Of a stretch of DNA of 64,000 nt, positions 1 to 11,640 are shown one piece after another. Under the pieces are notes generated by a model, which was not told the origin of the DNA, ran no database searches, and saw only the letters and a list, made by a program, of their open reading frames with translations. The stretch covers positions 184,643,654-184,707,653 of the forward strand of contig JARDYH010000001.1 in the NCBI GenBank assembly GCA_029215795.1. Reading direction: 5' to 3'. This DNA comes from Anniella stebbinsi. Taxonomy: Eukaryota; Chordata; Lepidosauria; Squamata; Anniellidae. The translations under genes were made by a program, and so were the position numbers. The first letter of the stretch is position 1. Each line of letters begins with the position of its first letter.

Positions 1-1700
1 AGCCCCATTACCAAGATAAGTGTTGAAGGATCAGCGAAGACAGCTGCCATTCGTGCAAAAAATGATAAGTATGACTTAGGTAATCCGCTAGCACATTGTC
101 TACGCCTGCAATGTATAACGCAGTCAGATAGATCCCCCTCAGAATGGCCTCCATTGTCAGGTTCACTAGTATGGGGGAATGCATGCCCACTCGCTTGTTG
201 ATGTACCAAAGCACAGCCGTATTGTCTGTAAGAAGTTGTACATACTTATTTGGGATGTACACATTGAAGGCACACAAAGCTTTCCACACCGCAAGTAGTT
301 CCAGTAGATTTATGTCTCTCCTCTTGAGACCATATTCCCTAGATCCAGATGGGAACACAGTGTGCTCCCCTACCTAGTAGGGAAGCATCCATTGTCAGTA
401 CATAGGATGGAGGTGATTGGACAAATAGGACACCTTGGCAAAGGTTCTTCAGTTCCATCCACAACAGGGAATGATATATGGAATCTCATGGTGAATTTGC
501 CGGGCACTGGTAGTGCCATCAAAGGTTCAAAAGAACCAATTTTGTAGCAGACTCATTTGGAGACATGCCCATGACACCACCAAAACTGTTGCTGCCATAT
601 GCCAAAAGAACAGAAACATTCTTCCTCCTAGCCACAACCCAGCATGGGATGGGATTGCCTTGGGGGTGGGGGCTAATAGCAGCAGGGAAACAGCAATCTC
701 ATTGCAATAGGATTGTTGTGACGGGGATGCCTGGTTGTTGAGCGTCAATTCCCAAAGACTGCGCCATTCTGTGAAGTGACTCTTATTCTCAGATGAAGAG
801 GCTCTATATTGGGTACCAATGACATAATCGGGGGATTAAATAGAGGCGGCACTGTTGAATATGGTAACGAGTAAGACTGATAATCATCCGCAGAATTGGG
901 AGATAAGACAGAACGATCTGCTGTCCCACTTCTAGACTCCTCTGTTGGCACAGGTGGAGGTGACAATGGGTGATTCTCTAGATCCACATCACGCCCATCA
1001 GTTCGCTTGCCTTTTGGTAGTTGCTGGCCTCTCGGTAATGGTTGTTTGAGGAGGCACAGGTGGTGTCAACCAGAAAGCAAATGTAGACATTTGCAGAATG
1101 GAGTCTTCAAGGCCATACGTCTGTGAGAACCGCCAGGGTCCGTGAACAGTTATCACAAACAACGGAATAACTAACGGGAAAAAACAAAGTAGAGAACACA
1201 AGAAGATAGTCCTCAGTACTAACTAACTGGAAAGAAAAAACATGGACGAAGTTCCCATCGAAGCAACCAGTTAGGCAGTTGAAAGAGAACTCAGGGAACG
1301 AGCGGGCGGGAGCCCACCAGGACATGTGCAGGATGATGGTGGGGGAGGGTTCCTGCCAAAAACATTCCTCAGCTTTGGAGGTTTCCCAAATTCAGGCTCC
1401 GCACAGGCGCAGAGCCCATATGTGAGATGCAGAGACCACGAAGAAGAATAAAACAGTGACTCTTGTCTAATGGGTGCGGAGGTAGTGGAAAAGGACCCAA
1501 TGGGCTTGGGGAAGGAAGGAAAATGCACATCCAAGGCCTCCAGAAAGTGGGTAATTTCCCCAGCATGCGAATGCCATGCCGTGGGACTTACACAGTTTCT
1601 GAAGGCCTCAGATGCATGCAACACCGAGCACGAGCCGGCCTGGCCAGAAGGGCAACGTTCAGCGAACATTCAAAGCGAACTCCCAGGCAGCCCACCATTC
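1..1700 (-). mobile_element. DIRS-like retrotransposon fragment, internally deleted
   Basis: On the minus strand the 8-358 frame reads as a DIRS-type RNase H (INLLELLAVWKAL, LLTDNTAVLWYIN, DNVLADYLSH). Just upstream, around 340-400, a LTMDASLLG-like piece follows after a frame break. The 527-748 frame contains HMAATVLVVSW, typical of the segment between reverse transcriptase and RNase H in DIRS elements. Beyond that, at 745-1669, are proline-rich and cysteine-containing frames that could be remnants of the first (gag-like) ORF. The main reverse transcriptase domain is absent. Frames are broken throughout, so the copy is dead. The left end lies outside the window, and the right limit is approximate. 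Confidence 0.72.
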
Positions 1701-4500
1701 ACTTAGATTGATTTCCTGGTCAGATTTCAGTTGCATGAATGTGAGTATGTTTGGGGTGAATCTCGTGGGTGGGATCCATCGTCCAGGGCATTGTTAGGAA
1801 GCATCTTCTTTGTCTTGCCATTCTTCATGTATTGTTTTTTGGGTTATACAACCAATTGAGGGGTGAGGGCGTGCATTGCACTTGCCACAGGGCAAGTGTG
1901 ATCCAAGGAGCTCAATTTCCCGAGACTTGGTTGGTGGGAATTTTATAATCCAAACAGAGGCTAACTGTATATTTATACAAACAAAACACATTCTAGCCTC
2001 AGAATGAAACTTGAGCATACATGAAATAACATTGCCAGGAGTTGCTGAAATAGGCTGTAATGGAGCAGGAAAATTTTAATAATGTTGGAACCACTGTCAG
2101 AACTTCACCAAACCAATGAAAGGCATTCCTCCTCAACAAGCCTGTATGAAGCACATAAGCAGTTTTCACCAAAAATTGAAATACATGAAATGCCATGCCA
2201 AACCTGTAGTAAGACGTGTAAATGTATCCGCTTTCAGCACCTTTTAACTTGCTACACCTATGACAATTTTATCGGATTGGTTTGAAATTTTGCACAATTG
2301 TAGACCTCATCATGTAGGTAATGGATATCAAATTATTATCTCAAAATGTGTCATTTTTATAAGCAATAGAATGTTGAGGTTTATACTAGTGGAACCTTTA
2401 AGCAACTTGCCTTAACTAAAAGGGCACTTCTGGGCCCCTTTCATAAATGCAGTTTTCAAGTAAAAGACATCAATATGTGCTGAGTTAGTTATGCTAACAA
2501 GCATCTGACTTTACAATATTCTGCTAACAAAGGTCAATGCGCTAACACGGTCCTAATATAGTTTTTAATATAGATCACTCATTACATTTTATACCCCACC
2601 AGTCAAGTGACCTTTAAAAGCTTTGTGATATGACACAAAACAATCAGAACCAAGAGGAAAAGCATTGAGAGTACGGAGTGCTGACACAGGCACAGGCACA
2701 ACAACCCTCCGCGTTCCTAATTTTCTCACCAGAAAGCACTGATTTCATTATAGTCAAACAAAATTATTCCCAAGGCTTATATTCTAGACCAGGGGTGAGT
2801 AACCTCTGAGGGTCCGGAGACAAATTTGCAAGCCCCAGAACCCCACAGTGGGTCGTACCCCTACACCCACCGAAATTGCTGCTGCCAAATTCCATGGCAG
2901 TTTTGTGGTGGGCCCCTTTTCCTTTCAAACAAGACACCCAGGGAGCGCTTGCTTTCTTTTAAAGTGAAAACGTAGCTTCCTTCTGCTGCCAACATTTGGT
3001 GGCAATTCAACAATGGAAACTTGAGGTATTGGGGGATACAGAAAAACCCAAGGTGGTGCACCTGGCTCACGGACCATGGATTCCAAATTCTTGTTCTAGA
3101 CTAACTGACATGGCTATCATTGTGTCAGGGCTGAATTCAGTGGCGGATCAGGATCCATCTGACTTTCGCATGTTAGACAATATGTTTGAATATGGGCCTA
3201 TGACCTCAAAACCCAATATGTACAGGCTTCTTTAAAATTAAAAGGTAGCAATTGTTCAAATCTGGCCTATACACACAGGCCCATATTCAAATATGAAGTC
3301 ATATATGGAGGATAAAGGATGGGATGAGTATAATCCAAATCCCCAAAATGCAGAGATTCTACATCATGTCATGTCTGAATTGGGTTTCTACAGCAGTCTC
3401 CAGAAAAGTCAGGACATGTTTGAAGGAAGGTAATTCTTCCTAATATATTGCATTTTTTCTGGCTCAGCAAGAGGCTAAAACATACAATATGGAGCATAGA
3501 AACCCTTTCATACCATTTGTCAGAGGTAAGAGGTCAGTCATTTCCACTTGATCCACAAGTGCCAAAGCTTGGCAATATTCTGTTTAAAATGACAGTACCA
3601 ACATTTTTAAAAGCTGTATTAAAAAAGTGTTTAAATATGAAAATCAAATATATTAAAAAATAAGACCCTAGACTACCACACTACTGCAGCCTTTCCTAAG
3701 CTATAGCAGAAACCTCTACAAAGTACAAGACTATTTGATATGTGATCCAGGATTAGATACATAGCTGTATTTACTTTATAACGCCCCTCCCCTCCCCCCC
3801 CCCCCCGCAAAAAAACAACCCATGGAAGCTTCAACTGTATAAAATCATTGCAGAGTTTCCCAGTTCAGGTTTCCTGAGTATAAAGTAGGGGGTTTCCCAA
3901 GAAAAGGACTAGTTCCCACATTCAATAATCTCGCTGACGTCTGGGTTCATTTTCTGGACATATCTTGACTAAGCCAGGAAGAAAGTAACAATCTCCTCTC
4001 TTCTACACTTGACTACTCTGCCCTGCTCAGGGTAAGCAACACTAGACACTGTGGTTTGCTAGCCCTTTGTCTTTTGCTCAGCAGTTCAGCCTCTCAAAGC
4101 AGGACAGAAGATTTGGTAGGTTTTGACTGTTCCTTCCTCGACTGAGATGACTTGCAATAAAATTGTCTTGAAAAACACTTTAATTTATCTGACTGGAATA
4201 CCTGTGTATGTACAAAAGTCATAGTATTGGGGGATGGCTGATTGATGACACAGTTCAGAGAAGGGGAGGCCTTGGGTTAGAGCAGTAGATATGGCAGAAG
4301 AATGGGAAGTTATGCTCAGAGGCTCCTGAAATACATTCACGCTGGTACTAGAAGGAATTGTTTGCTACCAACCACAGTCTCTGAATACTTGCAACCAGTT
4401 CTTGTCAAAACATCACATACAGAATAAATACTATGAGTTTTATGTGCTAGCATTGTACATCTTAGTCTGCATTACTTATTTCACATGAAAAATTGAGGTT
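1701..4500. other. Intergenic DNA, mostly without recognisable features
   Basis: No gene is supported here. A degraded motif resembling hAT-type repeat ends (a GGGGTGAGTAACCTC-like start) lies near 2793-2930. A small inverted repeat sits at 3179-3297 and a 13-base C run at 3794-3806. The rest is AT-rich and unassigned. Confidence 0.6.
3179..3297. repeat. Inverted repeat, MITE-like (about 119 bp)
   Basis: The left arm at 3179-3202 (core TTTGAATATGGGCCT) is matched in reverse complement by the right arm at 3274-3297 (core AGGCCCATATTCAAA). An AT-rich spacer of about 70 bp lies between them. The structure suggests a small non-autonomous DNA transposon, but no target-site duplication is clear. 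Confidence 0.5.
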
Positions 4501-4585
4501 GGAGGTTTGTTCCACTAATTTCTGTCTTTCCGTTAGGATAAAATAAACAACAACCAGTTTGATTTGGTTATATAGGTTTCCAAAC

Positions 4586-4708
4586 CTTCATTTGTTGCAG
4601 TTCCATCCTTGATCTTCTGCTTCAGAGACAGCAATGCTTTCTGCACCTGCCCAAATATCAAGTCCACTTTGGTGCCTTCCAACTGCCTCCAGAATATTTT
4701 TGCATTAA
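4586..4708 (-). other. Candidate coding exon of unrecognised gene
   Basis: On the minus strand a pyrimidine tract ending CCAG precedes 4708, and an AAG/GTTTGG donor follows 4586. The 123-nt interval is open, with one codon base carried in at each end, giving a symmetric phase-1 exon. It encodes 40 residues, containing FWRQLEGTKVDLIFGQVQKA and LKQKIKDGTATNE. The composition looks like an ordinary amphipathic helical protein rather than translated noise, and it is not a transposon motif I know. I do not recognise the parent gene, and no partner exon was found nearby. It could be a genuine exon of a minus-strand gene, a relic of one, or chance. Confidence 0.3.
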
Positions 4709-4740
4709 CTGGAAAAAAGTTCTTATTTACAATCACTTGT

Positions 4741-7700
4741 ACTTAAAAATAACAACATTTAAATTCACTGCAGATTCTCCCCTGCCTTCTATAGGTCCTT
4801 ATAGTAACCTTATGTGGATTAACACAAACACCTATAAATATAGGCTAAACAAATTATGCAATCTAGGTGGCTATAGCCCTTACAATTCATCAACGTGAAT
4901 ATCCAGCAGTTCTCAAAGTGTCTTGAATTTTACAATCCTAATAGAGTAGCAATTTTATTTTGATTTTGCCACCAGAAATTGCTAACATTTAGGAAAAGCA
5001 ACACCGTAATGCTTTCCGCATTTTTCAGAAATCGAGTTGGTGTTATAAGGCAGCACCTGATAAAGTAGGTTGTTGCCTACAAAAGCATAGACCATTGAAA
5101 GAATGGAATGCCCCCAAATAACTCGACACTGAGGCAAGTTTCAGCACAGCTCCATGGGTGTATCTACCTAAGATTTTTTAAAAAGGACCCTGAAACAGTA
5201 TGCATGGTCTTACCACAATCTCCCACTTCTCGCACAGTAACAACACTATATATTGACAGGTGGCAAGATAATACAACACATGACATCTATTTCCAGGACA
5301 ATTACAGCACTATATCGTATAACACAAAATCTCTACCTATAAAGCTGAAAGTATATGTGTGGGATGTATGTCCGGAAATGTTTACCCACTTTCAGACGAG
5401 TTGGAAACTTGACATTGGGCACGTTGATAGGTCTGGCTGTACAATGTACCAGAAAAATCTAAAAACATGAAATTTTGGGTTTTAAGTATTTTTAAAGAAT
5501 GTAATAAAAAAACTAGGCTTATGCCTACAACTCCCAGCATGCCTTGGACGAAACTCCCAGGATGCCTTGGGCAGGAGGCCAGATGTACCAGCCTTTGGCA
5601 GCCATTGTGAGTACGCGGGCATATGGCTGCTGCGTGCCTTTCACAACCCAGACTTCTAAGGTCGGTCTCAAGTAGTCAACCCAATTCCACATAAAAGGAA
5701 ACAAACCACATAAATGGGCTGCATCCATTCGTGGTGCCTCCTCCCACCCGGCATGTGTGCTAGATACAACAGCATGACTTTGAGAGGCCGAACCCTGAAC
5801 ATGCTCAAAGGCACCCCATCCTGTTATTGCTTTTTTGCTCAGAATCTGGGGGCCTTTGCTCTTAAGAGAAAAGGGAGGCACTCTGCACATGCCCAAAAAC
5901 AGGTCCAATGAAGGGGGGCAATTGCCCGGCCCGGCCCTCGCCCTTCAGTACAGGCTCCCGATGGAGCACTTGGTGGATGAGAAGCGCGGGCTGAGGCAGT
6001 CCCAGCCACTGATGAATTCCTGGACTCCCCTTAGTTAACTCTGCGCAGCCAGCTGTAGTTTAGCCATGACTGGTAAAAATTGAATAAACAGCTCTAAGCA
6101 CCCTGTCCTTATCCTCAGGCCACAAAAGCTGAGGATGCTTCCAGACAAGGCTTTTATGACACCATCATTCACAAATGTTTATGGGAGGTCATCCTATACT
6201 CATGACCATCCTGTGTTTGCTTATAGCACCTCCCATCTTTTTCTTTAACATAGAAAATCTGTAGAAGAGTTGCACAGTGCCTTCTGATTGCTAGCATTAG
6301 AAGCCTTCCAGGAAGCACCCAAGACTCATCCAGACAATTTCAAATCAGAGACTGAGGTAGCTTCCAGAACACTATTTGTAACTGATATAGGAACTAAGCT
6401 GGAACAGACATGTGTTTTTAACTTGCAAATGTCACAGCATGCCATTAAGGTTTTAAAGGCCATTTACCACTTGAAACTTTGCTTCTAGCATAGCTTAAGG
6501 GGAAATTCCAACTTTTCTACTGACCAGCTATTACACCCCACCCCACCCCACCAGAGTATGCCAGCAGAGGGCCTGAAGTGTGCCTTAAAAAATTAAGTCA
6601 CCATGTTAGATAGAACAATCATTCTATGTGCCCCATGAGGTGGGGAGGCCCTATGCTGCACTGATCCCGTCTGCTATGCCAATATACAGGCAAAGGCCTA
6701 ACCTCAGGAAAGAGGATAAGGACCCACCACCACTCACTAATACAGTCTTCATTACAGGGGAGCATTACCATTGCCCAGAAAGCACTGGATGGGACATCAT
6801 TGGCTGTATTAATTAGGCTATCCTATAGATACAAGGAGAATGCCTGCAACCTATGGATTGATTGATCTTTTAACATCAAATGAAGCATGCTTCCATTTTT
6901 AATATAGAAAAAAAGTCAATGGGGCTGTTTCAAAATAAGATTTCGATTGTCTAAAGCATTTCAGCCATTATTGAGTAATTACGAAAGTCTGACATAAATA
7001 CTTGGGGTCCCCAACCTCTGAGACAATGGGCCCATTTGGAATTTTGAGTGTTATGAGTGCTCTTACAAAATGACTGGCATGAAGGGCTTGCCCATTCATA
7101 AAATGGCTGCCATGGTGGGCATGGCCAGTCACAAAACACTACTTTCCCAGAAGGCAACTGGTAAGACTAAAAGTAAAGCAATTTGCCCAAGCACATAAGT
7201 ACAAGGCAGAACTGGGACCTGAGCTCCAAAACACAAAAACATTATTTTGAACCCAAATAAAGATGGCATTGGAGGGCAGTACTTTGCTTTTAGGCATGCC
7301 AGCCTCCCAGCTTTAAAAAAAAGAACTTAAGAAATAAAATTCAGAATGAAGAATGTCAGGATTAAGTAAATAGATTACAACTGACATACAACATAGCAGG
7401 GCATGTTTACCACCCCTGCCTTGCAAAATAGTAGCCCCACTGTGCTGAAATTTATTGCATATAACTCCACAGGGTCATTCAACATATACCCCCTCACGGT
7501 AAGTAGGATTTTACCAAGCTAATGTTCACTGGATTTCCACTTAAGAGCATGCAGCCAACTTGAGCTAGCAGAAACTGTTTCCACTTATATCTACATAAGT
7601 GCTTTTCAAACTTTTTGCCTTTAGAAAACTCTCCTCATTCATCTGTTTGCCAGATAACTCCTGCACATCTGTCACAGAACTCCAGAATGTTGCAGGAGAT

Positions 7701-8399
7701 TCTGGGGCATCTTCTAGGATGTATGTTGGTCACCCACCCAGTCTCACTGCTGCCCTGCCTCAACCAAGTGCAACCTACAACATATTCAACATTTGTCTGT
7801 GATTACACTTCACAGTGTAAGATTGTAAGTGGCGATTTTCAGGGGGGGGGGGAATTATCTGCTATTACTTTTATTCCCATTCCCCACCCCAAATTGCAGA
7901 ATCCCACAGGCTACATGGAATACAGCTTGAAGGCAGCTAACCCATACATGTGCTGATCAAAGGGCTTGCCAAGCTAAAACAATAAGCTGAGTTATGGTTA
8001 ATACCATGCTGGGTAGCCATTCTGATTTCTTTTGCAATCTTTATGTTAGCAAAAGTGAGAACACGCATAGTTTATGGGATAAAAGAAAGTGTCTTCTTCT
8101 TCTTGAATACTACTGGTACATGACACAACAAAAATGAGTAAGACGATATCCTAACGCAAGTACCGTCTCTTGGAACCCTAGAAGGGGCCAAGGCAAATTT
8201 CCTCTACATCTGTTGTTGGACCTGTGAAGAGACTAGCCCTTTTGGAGAGAATATCCTTTCTCAAATAAATAGAATAATAGGCCCTGAGGTGCCAGCCTCT
8301 CATCGCAGACGAGCTCTTCACTGGATGACCATAAAATGATACACTGATATTCTTCTAAATGGTGCCTCGAATTCCAAATAAATTCTGACAAAGGCACAT
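4741..8399. other. Intergenic DNA with scattered repeat fragments
   Basis: No gene is supported. A 5527-5580 segment carries two ACTCCCAGCATGCC-like motifs. At 6140-6345 lies one copy of an unclassified repeat also seen at 37336-37555. At 6999-7150 is a GGGGTCCCCAACCTCTG start typical of hAT-type repeats. An 11-base G run is at 7842-7852. Open frames here show no family resemblance. Confidence 0.55.
6140..6345 (+). repeat. Unclassified interspersed repeat A, copy 1
   Basis: This shares an ordered series of matches with 37336-37555 in the same orientation: a GCTTTTAT start, then GCACAGTGCCTTCT against GCACAATGCCTTCT, then GGAAGCACCCAAG. I cannot place it in a family. Confidence 0.5.
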
Positions 8400-8830
8400 C
8401 CGCTAAAAAGCCGTTTCGTTTCGCAGGATGCCCGGCCTTTCCCCGCACGGGCTGCTCATCGCGTCTTAAACGACGTGTGCGGGGCCACCCAAGGGCAGCC
8501 ACCGCACAGCCGCCGCCGCCGCCGCTTTGTACTACACACCACACCGCCGCTCTCCTCGGCCGGGCCGGCGGGAGGCCAGTTCCGCAGCCGGGGACAGGGG
8601 GTTTCCCTCAGCTTCCGCCCCCCCCCCCGCCCTCAGCACCCTCAGCGCCCCGAACCTTCTTCCATGGCCTCCTGTTCGCCGACCACCTCCCCCTTGGCCC
8701 GGCATCAGAGCTCCGCCCTCCGCTCTGCCGCAGACGTGCCTCTAAGTCCAGCCGCCCCGACGACGCCTCAGTCCCCACGCGAAAACGCCTCATCACACGG
8801 ACCCTCCCCTCCCCTCCCCTCCCCATCTGC
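8400..8830. promoter_or_regulatory. Orphan GC-rich, CpG-rich island
   Basis: This GC- and CpG-dense stretch includes GCC triplets near 8511-8524, a C run around 8621-8631 and a repeated CCCCT pattern near 8806-8825. It could be the promoter and first exon of an unidentified transcript in either direction. The long open frames in it are expected from the high GC content and show no known domain. An L2-like LINE 3' end follows immediately. Confidence 0.5.
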
Positions 8831-8894
8831 ACATGCGTATGAGATAGGGTGATATAGAGAGATGCTTTGCTTAGATATACAACTGAAGTTGGAA

Positions 8895-9322
8895 GACGAT
8901 ATTTCCGGGTTCCTTTCACTCTGTTCCGCTTTGCCGGAAGTGAAGGTGGCCCCTAGGAGGAGGGCTTTCTCCGCTGTGGCACCCCGGCTGTGGAATGAGC
9001 TCCCCAGAGAGGTTTGCCTGGCGCCTACTTTGTACTCTTTTTGTCGCCAAGTGAAGACCTTTTTATTCTCCCAGTATTTTAACAGTTAAATTAACTCAAT
9101 TTTAATCCTTGCTGTTTTAAATTTTGTATTTTAATCTGTATTAATTCCTGCTGCTTGGTTTTATTCTGGTTGTGTTTTTATATTGTATGTTACTTTGTGT
9201 TTTTAGATTGTGGCTTGTTTTATATTTTTAAAATGATTTCATGGTTTTAATTTTTGTGAACCGCCCAGAGAGCTTTGGCTATGGGGCGGTATAAAAATGC
9301 AATCAATCAATAAATAAATAAG
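8895..9322 (+). mobile_element. L2-like LINE, 5'-truncated 3' end
   Basis: The frame through 9089 carries the C-terminal tail of L2-type ORF2 (RRAFSAVAPRLWNELPREV, then KTFLFSQ). A 3' UTR follows, ending in a stem-loop at 9260-9290 (ACCGCCC paired with GGGCGGT) and a short AATC/AAAT-rich tail. Most of the element is missing, as usual for LINE copies. Confidence 0.8.
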
Positions 9323-9789
9323 GTGGGTATAGGAAAGAGATTTTTTTTTAGCCTAAAACCAGGAGCCGCTCCTATTAAAACAGCAAATGTAGGACTTCAT
9401 ATTGTTTCTAACTTCCGTCTTTTCCACGTGAAAAATGTGGTTTTGAGCAAGCATTTAAACTTTTTTTTGAAATTACCCATGAAAATGAAAATGCCCCATC
9501 GGTATCCCCATGTTGCAGATTGGAAGGGGGCCAGGAAGAAGGGCTGGGCTGAGAAAGCAGAGCTTAAAATAACCCTGCGAAGTAATCCAGTGCAATGCTA
9601 TTGCTGGAGGTGAAGTGGGAAACAGAGACTGCTAGAGAACCCTTCAATATAGTCCAGAAGTAGGCAGGCTTTCCATTTTTTAACAAATAAAAATGCTGGA
9701 TGGGGATTGGGGACGCTGGTTGCAGAGCTGGTATAAAGGGGATATTAACTCTTTCTCTGAGGGTCAAGTTTGCCCCTCCAGAGCAGCTT

Positions 9790-9804
9790 CCCCCCCCCCC
9801 CCCC
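9790..9804 (+). repeat. Poly(C) run, 15 bases
   Basis: An uninterrupted C run lies just upstream of an old CR1 fragment. Other runs of 11 or more are at 3794-3806, 7842-7852, 21054-21064, 23183-23196, 23374-23389, 27071-27084, 32652-32668, 40941-40953 and 55261-55271. Confidence 0.95.
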
Positions 9805-9814
9805 GTGGGGGAAG

Positions 9815-9985
9815 TGATCAAGGGGTTGGAACAACTCACAGTGAAGGAAGATCAAAACATTACCTTTACAATGCTCAGCTTGCCCGGGCGAGTGGTGGGG
9901 AGGCCAGTAAAATAGAGGTGTATGAAATTATGCATGGTGTGGAGAATGTGGACAGGGAGACATTTTTCTCCCTCATGATTCCAGA
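9815..9985 (+). mobile_element. CR1 fragment (older subfamily), partial
   Basis: The segment reading AGGTGTATGAAATTATGC through GACATTTTTCTCCCTC matches the 3' region of the CR1 copy at 18985-19546. It is cut off at about 9985, where another CR1 begins in the opposite orientation. Confidence 0.6.
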
Positions 9986-10932
9986 ACTCATAGAATAGTA
10001 GAGTTGGAAGGGGCCTCTAAAGCCATCGAGTCCAACCCCCTGCTCAATGCAGGAATCTACCTTAAAGCATCCCTGACAGATGGTTGTCCAGCTGCCTCTT
10101 GAAGGCCTCTAGTGTGGGAGGGCCCACCACCTCCCTCGGTAATTACTTCAATTGTCATACTGCTCTAACATTCAGGAAGTTTTTCCTGATGTCCAGTTGG
10201 AATCTGGCTTCCTGTAAGTTGGGCCCATTATTCCGTGTCCTGCATTCTAGGTTAATCGAGAAGAGATCCTGGCCCTCCTCTGTGTATTTGAAGAGTGCTA
10301 TCATGTCTCCCCACAGTCTTCTCCAGGCTAAACATGCCCAGTTCTTTCAGTCTCTCCTCATAGGACTTTGTTTCCAGATCCTTGATCATCCTCGTTGCCC
10401 TCCTCTGAACACACTCTGTGTCGTCTGCAAATTTGATAAGCGTTCCCTGCACCTCCTTGTCCAAATCATTAATAAAAATGTTGAGGAGCACTGGGCCCAG
10501 GACTGGTCCCTGCAGTACCCCGCTCATTACCTCCTCCCAGTGTGAAAAAGTACCATTGATGAGCATTCTTTGGCTGAATGCAGACAACACGATAGTCAAT
10601 GGCGGGGTAATAATCAACTTTACAGTTGTTCATCTAGGGGGTACTTCCCACACAACATGGTAATAAATAATCAACCGTGGTGTGGATTAGGATCAGCGCT
10701 GAGTTGACTATGGCAGCATTCGGATGACACGATAATCAAAACAACTGACAATTGTTTTCCACTCCACCCCCCAGTTGATTATTGTGTTGTCTGAATTCAG
10801 CCTTTGAGTCCAATTCTGTAGCCAACTGTGGATCCACCTAATAGTTGTTCCATCTAGCCCACTTTTCACTAGTTTGTTAACCGGAATGTCATGGGGCATT
10901 TTGTCAAAAGCTTTGCTGAAGTCAAGATATAG
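9986..10932 (-). mobile_element. CR1 LINE, 5'-truncated, with nested insertions
   Basis: This is the reverse complement of the CR1 3' end. It begins with TCATAGAATAGTAGAGTTGG, then follows the reverse transcriptase C-terminal region and the [21 protein letters not shown] segment. CR1 sequence is interrupted at 10572-10802 by a palindromic element and resumes at 10803. It stops at 10932, where a second palindromic element starts at a CAAGATATA site. Frames are broken. Confidence 0.88.
10572..10802. mobile_element. Non-autonomous DNA transposon (231 bp) nested in CR1
   Basis: The ends are inverted repeats: GGCTGAATGCAGACAACAC on the left and GTGTTGTCTGAATTCAGCC on the right. The interrupted CR1 site reads ATTCTTTGAGTCC in related copies. 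TTT lies on both sides here, a 3-bp target-site duplication consistent with PIF/Harbinger-type insertion. No ORF is present. Confidence 0.72.
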
Positions 10933-11072
10933 AGCCTATCTACACATGCAGGATAAAACACTTTGAAAACGCTTTGAAAACTGTATATGGAATGTGTCCT
11001 GGGCCCCAACAGTTCTCAAAACTGTCATCCTATCTACACTACTGCTTTAAAACGGTTTAAAACGGTAGCGTG
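10933..11072. mobile_element. Half copy of the GAGCC palindromic element
   Basis: The sequence begins GAGCCTATCTACACATGCAGG and matches one arm of the element at 21545-21778, including GTGTCCTGGGCCCCAACAG. It ends abruptly at 11072, where an LTR-like sequence begins. The other arm is not seen. Confidence 0.7.
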
Positions 11073-11447
11073 TGTTATATGAGTCCAAAAATAGGACTTG
11101 TATAGGTCCATGTCCAGCTGCACACTCCAATTAACAGTCAGACACAAGGTAAAATACAAACTAGTTTATTAATCTCTCTGCAGAGTGAGGCTTATCCGAC
11201 CCAAAAGCAAACAAAAGCCTCGAACACCAGTTGGTCAGAGTTCTTATACAGAATTCAAAATGTACAAACTTCATCTTCTTCCCTCTTTCCTGAGTAATTA
11301 CAACTTAGTTAATTTCCATAAAACTCCACCTTCGCTACATTACAAACTTCTTCAGGAATTTACCATCTGGTTAATTTGCTACAGACCAACAAATTATAAT
11401 ACTATCTTCAATCCTGGCTCTTCAATCCTTCAACCATTATCATAACA
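11073..11447 (-). mobile_element. Possible solo LTR (375 bp)
   Basis: The segment starts TGTTATATGAG and ends ATCATAACA, giving TG...CA ends with a TGTTAT/ATAACA inverted repeat. An AATAAA hexamer occurs on the minus strand near 11160-11175. No matching target-site duplication was found, so the limits or the identification may be wrong. Confidence 0.4.
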
Positions 11448-11463
11448 AAGGGGTGAGTTTATC

Positions 11464-11467
<4 letters not shown>

Positions 11468-11506
<39 letters not shown>

Positions 11507-11640
11507 TAATTTATTTCTTACCCGCCTCTCCGTTTGGATCAAGGCGGGGAACAACAACATGATAAAACACATAAAACTGATTAAAACATGACACATATTA
11601 TTAAAACTGCATTAAAACATCCTAAAACATCCTTAGTCTC
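11468..11640 (-). mobile_element. L2-like LINE 3' end with AAT microsatellite tail
   Basis: The AAT run at about 11468-11505 is the tail of an antisense L2-like 3' end. The terminal stem-loop (CCCGCCTC/GAGGCGGGG type, here CCGCCT...AAGGCGGGG) lies at 11520-11550, followed by TAAAACAC-type 3' UTR sequence. The element is heavily truncated. Confidence 0.65.

Noticed and set aside
5108..5470. 120-codon plus-strand open frame
   Set aside because: No recognisable domain, no splice context, and AT-rich composition; treated as chance.
5525..5908. 127-codon minus-strand open frame
   Set aside because: It covers a repeat-like segment with duplicated ACTCCCAGCATGCC-type motifs and has no known protein features.
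8475..8852. Overlapping plus-strand frames of 121-125 codons in the GC-rich island
   Set aside because: They are proline/serine/arginine-rich, mutually overlapping in different frames and without any domain; expected from base composition.
11468..11505. CRISPR-like array from regular short repeats
   Set aside because: This and similar stretches (25905-25938, 54030-54078, 58690-58722) are simple trinucleotide microsatellites without spacers.
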